Below are positions 14,615 through 17,442 of a stretch of 17,442 bases of DNA, piece after piece. Every line of letters starts with the position of its first letter. The stretch's first letter is position 1. Source of the stretch: JAFLCA01 sp041907145 (GTDB lineage Bacteria > Bdellovibrionota_C > UBA2361 > JAFLCA01); NCBI GenBank assembly GCA_041907145.1, contig JAYRHW010000157.1, positions 1-17,442 on the forward strand, read 5' to 3'. A model generated the notes under the pieces. It was not told where the DNA came from. It worked only from the letters and a program-made list of their open reading frames with translations, and did not search any database. The position numbers and the translations under genes are program-made.

Positions 14615-15439
14615 TTAGAGACTCTGTGGAAGTTGGCGTCCCAGCTCGCGTCGGCGCAAAAACACTACCACCCCTACCAACACGGCCAAGCTCAGGGCGC
14701 CTCCAAGTCGCATAAGATTGTAAGCTGCCCAGGTGTAACGCCCCTTGGTTTGATCGAAACGGAAACAAAACAAGAGAAAGTGGTCTACCGCGGTGCCTAT
14801 ACTTCCTCTCCCGGCCTCTACCAGCGCTAGTTTCACATCTCGCGGAGAGAAAGTAATCCCCGTAAAATACTGTGAAATTTGGCCGTCGGGTGTCAATATC
14901 ATTATTGCTGCTGTATGAGCAAATTCCCCTCGATCAGGGGCGAAGTGAAATCCGATTTGATTCATGAGGCTGCTGACTGCGGGATCCTTCCCCGTCAGAA
15001 ATCTCCACCCGGGCGCTGCAGCGCCTGGCGCGAGGCCCTCATGAAAGGAGGCTGTCATCTCCCGGGCGCGCTCCGGAGTGTCCCCGGTATCGAAACTTAC
15101 GGTGATAACGCGATAATCCTCATTGAGTTTTAGCTCTAGCTTCGAGACAAGCTCCTTGACTCCCTTGAGAACCAGGCCGCACATGCGCGGGCAGTGATAG
15201 TAGGCCGGCACTATGATAAATGGTCTGCCGTCCCGGACGACCTCGCGGGCCGTTACTGGATTCCCCTGTTCATCGGAGAAGCTAAGGTTCAAGTCAATTT
15301 TGTCGCCTAATTTAGTGGTCAACCCCACCTGCGATAATTCCTGCTCTGGTTTTTCCAGTGCCTGCGAGAGGGTCGGAGCAAGCAGCAGGAACGCCAGCAA
15401 GCATCCATAGAACCATTTGAAAATACTTAGCATTCCCAT
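14615..15439 (-). CDS. sco: SCO1/SenC-family copper chaperone with C-terminal membrane anchor
   Basis: Sco proteins deliver copper to, or reduce the cysteines of, the CuA site of subunit II. The 274-residue product has an N-terminal signal (KWFYGCLLAFLLLAPTLSQA, about 8-27), then a thioredoxin-like fold with the copper motif CPRMC (Cys83, Cys87) and the distal His175 in GEFAHTAAIMIL. A second hydrophobic helix at about 245-262 followed by RRR anchors the C terminus, so the domain is held at the outer face of the membrane by its tail. This matches a subgroup of Sco proteins found at the head of cox operons. ATG at 15439 is used with AGG seven bases upstream; the ATG at 15433 is possible. Confidence 0.94.
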   Translation of the reverse strand: MGMLSIFKWFYGCLLAFLLLAPTLSQALEKPEQELSQVGLTTKLGDKIDLNLSFSDEQGNPVTAREVVRDGRPFIIVPAYYHCPRMCGLVLKGVKELVSKLELKLNEDYRVITVSFDTGDTPERAREMTASFHEGLAPGAAAPGWRFLTGKDPAVSSLMNQIGFHFAPDRGEFAHTAAIMILTPDGQISQYFTGITFSPRDVKLALVEAGRGSIGTAVDHFLLFCFRFDQTKGRYTWAAYNLMRLGGALSLAVLVGVVVFLRRRELGRQLPQSL

Positions 15440-15496
15440 GTGAGTGCCTAAACGCTAACACCAAGGCAAACGCCGTAACAAGTAAGGGGATGCTGG

Positions 15497-15525
15497 ATTA
15501 TGGCTTTGATGAGTTAGCCAAACAA
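15497..15525 (-). promoter_or_regulatory. Candidate promoter of the sco-coxBACD operon
   Basis: On the minus strand TTGTTT (15525-15520) and CATAAT (15502-15497) are separated by 17 bp. This gives a leader of about 50 nt before the sco ATG. No other good promoter is seen in the short gaps between the operon genes. Confidence 0.45.
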
Positions 15526-15570
15526 AGCTTATCTCAAGTCAAGCAATTGCTGTGTTAACTAAACAACTAT

Positions 15571-15605
15571 TTGACATACAGAACATATGTAAATATGTTT
15601 ATAAT
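15571..15605 (+). promoter_or_regulatory. Promoter of the DtxR-family regulator gene
   Basis: A perfect TTGACA -35 box (15571-15576) is followed after 17 bp by TATGTT (15594-15599). A perfect TATAAT lies 6 nt further on (15600-15605), at a spacing of 23 bp. The spacing favours TATGTT as the -10. The palindrome at 15582-15599 fills the spacer and the -10. Confidence 0.6.
15582..15599. promoter_or_regulatory. Palindromic operator candidate in the regulator promoter
   Basis: AACATAT (15582-15588), GTAA and ATATGTT (15593-15599) form a perfect 18-bp palindrome with 7-bp arms. It covers the spacer and the -10 box of the promoter ahead of the DtxR-family gene, where binding would block transcription. 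DtxR-family proteins bind palindromes of about this size, so autoregulation is likely. Confidence 0.65.
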
Positions 15606-15634
15606 CTTGAACAATTTACTAGGCATTTGTTCTT

Positions 15635-15640
15635 AGGAGA
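15635..15640 (+). promoter_or_regulatory. Ribosome binding site deciding the regulator start
   Basis: AGGAGA lies 7 nt before the ATG at 15648. The open frame continues upstream to 15552, but that stretch contains the promoter and palindrome, so the upstream extension is not coding. Confidence 0.8.
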
Positions 15641-15647
15641 AAACTCC

Positions 15648-16070
15648 ATGACTGTCGACGTTTGGAAGCAATTCGAAGAGAACAATATTACTCACAGCGC
15701 CGCCCATCACCTCCTTGCCATTCTCGAACTCAAGGACAAACGCGGCTATGCCAGAGTCACTGACGTCGCCAAGGCTCTCAACATCACCACAGGCAGCGCC
15801 TCAACAAACCTCAAGAGTCTGAAATCTAAAGGGCTGATTCTCGAGGACGAAAATCGCTTCTTGACGCTCTCCAATGAGGGTGAAGCATTAGCCAAGGCGG
15901 TAATTACTCGTAAGCGAGTGTTCGAGCGCTTTCTCGTAGACGTTCTAAAGGTAGGCGCAGAACAGGCCGAGATCGATGCCTGCAAGACAGAGCACCTGAT
16001 CAGCGGAGAGACCGCCCGCAAGCTGCAAAAGTTCATGGATGAGTTCCAGCGCGGCGCGAAAGCGGCTTAA
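15648..16070 (+). CDS. DtxR/MntR-family metal-dependent transcriptional regulator
   Basis: This 140-residue regulator has an N-terminal winged helix (about 15-85: VTDVAKALNITTGSASTNLKSLKSKGL, then the wing FLTLSNEG) and a helical dimerisation and metal domain. It has no SH3-like C-terminal domain, as in MntR, and the MntR length. The metal motif CKTEH (Cys112, Glu115, His116) matches the DtxR primary site. The residue equivalent to Met10 of DtxR or Asp8 of MntR aligns with His20 (in HSAAHHLLAI), and the position of ancillary His79 appears to be Arg90. Fe(II) or Mn(II) sensing is expected, but the ligand set is atypical. It is divergent from sco-cox and 44 nt upstream of the DUF3891 gene. Confidence 0.9.
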   Translation: MTVDVWKQFEENNITHSAAHHLLAILELKDKRGYARVTDVAKALNITTGSASTNLKSLKSKGLILEDENRFLTLSNEGEALAKAVITRKRVFERFLVDVLKVGAEQAEIDACKTEHLISGETARKLQKFMDEFQRGAKAA

Positions 16071-16114
16071 GCTTCGTTTCCATACAACCCCGGGGGCAGC
16101 GAAGGGTAGGATTT

Positions 16115-16789
16115 ATGTTTCGCTCCAAAACCCGTGCCATCGTTATTCCTCAATCAGAGCATGCCCGACTTGCTGCGTCGCTTGCTGTCTTCTGGGGCAA
16201 TCGAGAGTTTGATCGCCCGCCCGTTGCGCCTGAAACGCTTTTCAAGGCAGTGCTCCTCCACGATCGCTCCTTTGGCTACTTTGATTCGCATGCGATTGGC
16301 GAAATGAGTGATGAGGTTTGGATACGACTGCAGCGCCGCGGGCTTGTCGGGGATGATGGAGATGGTCTTTGTGACGTGCTGATTCAGCAGCATATCAAAC
16401 GCCTGGCAGGCTTCGTGAAGGGCGCATTGGGTAGGCAATTCCGGGAAGAGATAGAGGCTATGCTCGTTAAGGAAATCCGAAATCTAGGATTGGAGCGAGA
16501 AAACCTGGAGCGCGCTGACCGCGTGATGGCTTTTTGTGATGCCGTGGCCTTCGATTTTTCTTTCGAAGAGCCCGTGCATAGCTCAGTGTTTGTTTTTCCC
16601 TTCAATAATTCTCCAGGAGAAATAGAGATCCAGTACCAGATCCATCCGGAAGGCGAAATTCACATTAGCCCCTGGCCCTTCGCCCATGATTCCTACGAAG
16701 GATATGTGCTGGGATACGGGCGAGACGGATATCCGACACGGACGGTGCCAGTGTTCGTTCGCTATAGAATTATTCCGGGGATGTGGTAG
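16115..16789 (+). CDS. DUF3891 family protein
   Basis: The family has no established function. The 224-residue product shows its pattern: an opening strand with QxxH (IVIPQSEHARLAASLAVFW), the HD pair at 49-50 (VLLHDRSFGYFD), and a second helical element around IQQHIKRLAGF. Conserved His and Asp spaced through helices recall a metal-dependent hydrolase such as an HD-type fold, but this is only a resemblance. The C-terminal half is beta-rich and ends RYRIIPGMW. No signal peptide or membrane helix is seen, so it is cytosolic. The ATG at 16115 has AGGA five bases upstream. It lies 44 nt after the metal regulator, so the pair is likely cotranscribed. Confidence 0.82.
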   Translation: MFRSKTRAIVIPQSEHARLAASLAVFWGNREFDRPPVAPETLFKAVLLHDRSFGYFDSHAIGEMSDEVWIRLQRRGLVGDDGDGLCDVLIQQHIKRLAGFVKGALGRQFREEIEAMLVKEIRNLGLERENLERADRVMAFCDAVAFDFSFEEPVHSSVFVFPFNNSPGEIEIQYQIHPEGEIHISPWPFAHDSYEGYVLGYGRDGYPTRTVPVFVRYRIIPGMW

Positions 16790-16802
16790 CTAAAAATTGG
16801 TG

Positions 16803-16823
16803 CGGGGGACTGAGGGCCCCCCG
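16803..16823. terminator. Candidate hairpin between convergent genes
   Basis: CGGGGG (16803-16808) can pair with CCCCCG (16818-16823) over a 9-nt loop. It lies 13 nt after the DUF3891 stop and about 100 nt after the stop of the facing gene. There is no T-run, so it is only a possible terminator. Confidence 0.3.
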
Positions 16824-16926
16824 GAGAATCTGGCGCAGCGCTTGTCCCATTCTATGCGCTAAAGCTGGAACTTTTCCCGTTCCCGATCCTGTCGCCGAAG
16901 AAAGAATACTATACTAGTTGCTGCGT

Positions 16927-17340
16927 TTAGCTTTGCTTTGCGCCGACTTGATCGAAGCGCAGTGTTTCTTTGCCGTGGGCTTCTCCCAGGACGTGCATAA
17001 AGCTGACCTCGACGACCAGGGTATCAGCGCGCGGCGAGGCCTCTTCTGCCGACAACCCATCACCGCAGCGTCTTACTGCCCCGCGGATGAAGTTCATGAG
17101 CTCCGTGCGCGCTTGTTCGAGCACCCCCGAGGGGCGCCCGGCGATGACCTGCATGCGCGCTTCGAGAACTGGAGGGCCGTCCAGCTTATCCCCAACGACT
17201 GACTCTTCAGCCTTAATGAAATTTGCCTTCATTTTCTCCACTGACACCCCAAGGATACCGGCAAGTGTCCGGTGCAGCTCAGGAAGCCTGTCCTTGGCAA
17301 GCTCAAATTCTCTTGGGATAACGAAGTCGGTATAGGGCAT
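16927..17340 (-). CDS. Small tautomerase-like protein with N-terminal proline
   Basis: The 137-residue product starts MPYTDFVIP. After Met removal Pro1 would be exposed, which is the catalytic base of the tautomerase/MIF superfamily. The layout fits one tautomerase repeat (beta-alpha-beta): a first strand, a helix (ELAKDRLPELHRTLAGILGVS), then VEKMKANFIKAEESVVG and a strand VLEARMQVIAGRP before a second helix (LEQARTELMNFIRGAV). The second half has VVEVSFMHVLGEAHGKETLRF. This arrangement also recalls DUF1904. I cannot name a substrate. The ATG at 17340 has no clear ribosome site, and the likely -10 sits only 3 nt upstream, so the mRNA may be leaderless. Confidence 0.6.
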   Translation of the reverse strand: MPYTDFVIPREFELAKDRLPELHRTLAGILGVSVEKMKANFIKAEESVVGDKLDGPPVLEARMQVIAGRPSGVLEQARTELMNFIRGAVRRCGDGLSAEEASPRADTLVVEVSFMHVLGEAHGKETLRFDQVGAKQS

Positions 17341-17368
17341 AGGCTATAATTCTGCCAAATTAGGCTAT
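17340..17368. repeat. Direct repeat TAGGCTAT in the upstream region of the tautomerase-like gene
   Basis: TAGGCTAT occurs at 17340-17347 and 17361-17368, 21 bp apart, so both copies face the same side of the helix. On the minus strand a possible promoter overlaps it: TTGAAA (17373-17368), 18 bp, TTATAG (17349-17344). It may be a paired regulator site or chance. Confidence 0.35.
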
Positions 17369-17442
17369 TTCAAGCAAATCAGGGAGTCCTGGAGAATGGG
17401 GCCAAAAACACCCCAAAAGCGCCTCCCTGTCCATCTCCCCAG
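17341..17442. other. Window end, no gene seen
   Basis: Beyond the promoter-like sequence and direct repeat this end holds only a short possible hairpin (TGGGG 17397-17401 with CCCCA 17411-17415). The window stops before any further gene. Confidence 0.4.

Noticed and set aside
14015..14830. 271-codon plus-strand open frame across coxB and sco
   Set aside because: It runs antisense over two conserved genes and their gap; no recognisable motif.
15552..15647. N-terminal extension of the DtxR-family regulator
   Set aside because: The stretch contains a TTGACA promoter, a palindrome and the ribosome site, and the family alignment begins after the ATG at 15648.

Overview
The window comes from a Gram-negative, aerobically respiring bacterium of moderate GC content. 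It carries an ImuA-ImuB-DnaE2 mutagenesis cassette, Sec and Tat export signals, a caa3-type oxidase of the A2 subclass with a diheme subunit II, and a secreted protein with a CGVCGGDG cysteine motif. This mix would fit a deltaproteobacterial-type lineage (Myxococcota, Bdellovibrionota, Desulfobacterota or similar), but nothing here fixes the taxon.

Layout. (1) 3-5552, plus strand: imuA (5' end cut by the window), imuB and dnaE2, an overlapping operon for DNA-damage-induced mutagenesis. imuA carries two in-frame tandem repeats and overlaps imuB by 131 nt. (2) 5553-5969: a non-coding stretch with a 132-bp element bounded by 24-bp inverted repeats, a third degenerate repeat copy, and a strong terminator. 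(3) 5970-6905, minus: a secreted cysteine-rich protein behind a good promoter flanked by a perfect 11-bp inverted repeat. (4) 7050-9144, minus: a three-gene operon encoding an exported FMN-binding protein with an SGAT flavinylation motif, a four-helix membrane protein with histidines in helix 2, and an ApbE flavin transferase. It looks like a small extracytoplasmic flavin redox module. (5) 9335-10009, plus: a secreted protein resembling the N-terminal domain of DUF2207 proteins, then a possible small membrane protein on the minus strand. (6) 10467-15439, minus: sco, coxB, coxA, coxC, coxD, giving the four subunits of a caa3 oxidase plus the copper chaperone for its CuA site. (7) 15648-16789, plus: a DtxR/MntR-family metal regulator with a palindrome inside its promoter, followed by a DUF3891 protein. 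(8) 16927-17340, minus: a small protein with a tautomerase-like N-terminal proline.

How the parts relate. Regions 4 and 6 are both envelope redox systems. Region 6 reduces O2 with electrons passed through two fused cytochrome c domains to CuA. The metal-responsive regulator is divergent from sco-coxBACD and shares its upstream region, so metal-linked control of itself, and perhaps of the oxidase operon, is a reasonable inference. No tRNA, rRNA, CRISPR array, transposase or phage gene was seen. The strongest candidates for something little described are the flavin module with its unassigned membrane partner, the repeat expansions in ImuA, and the inverted-repeat element after dnaE2.
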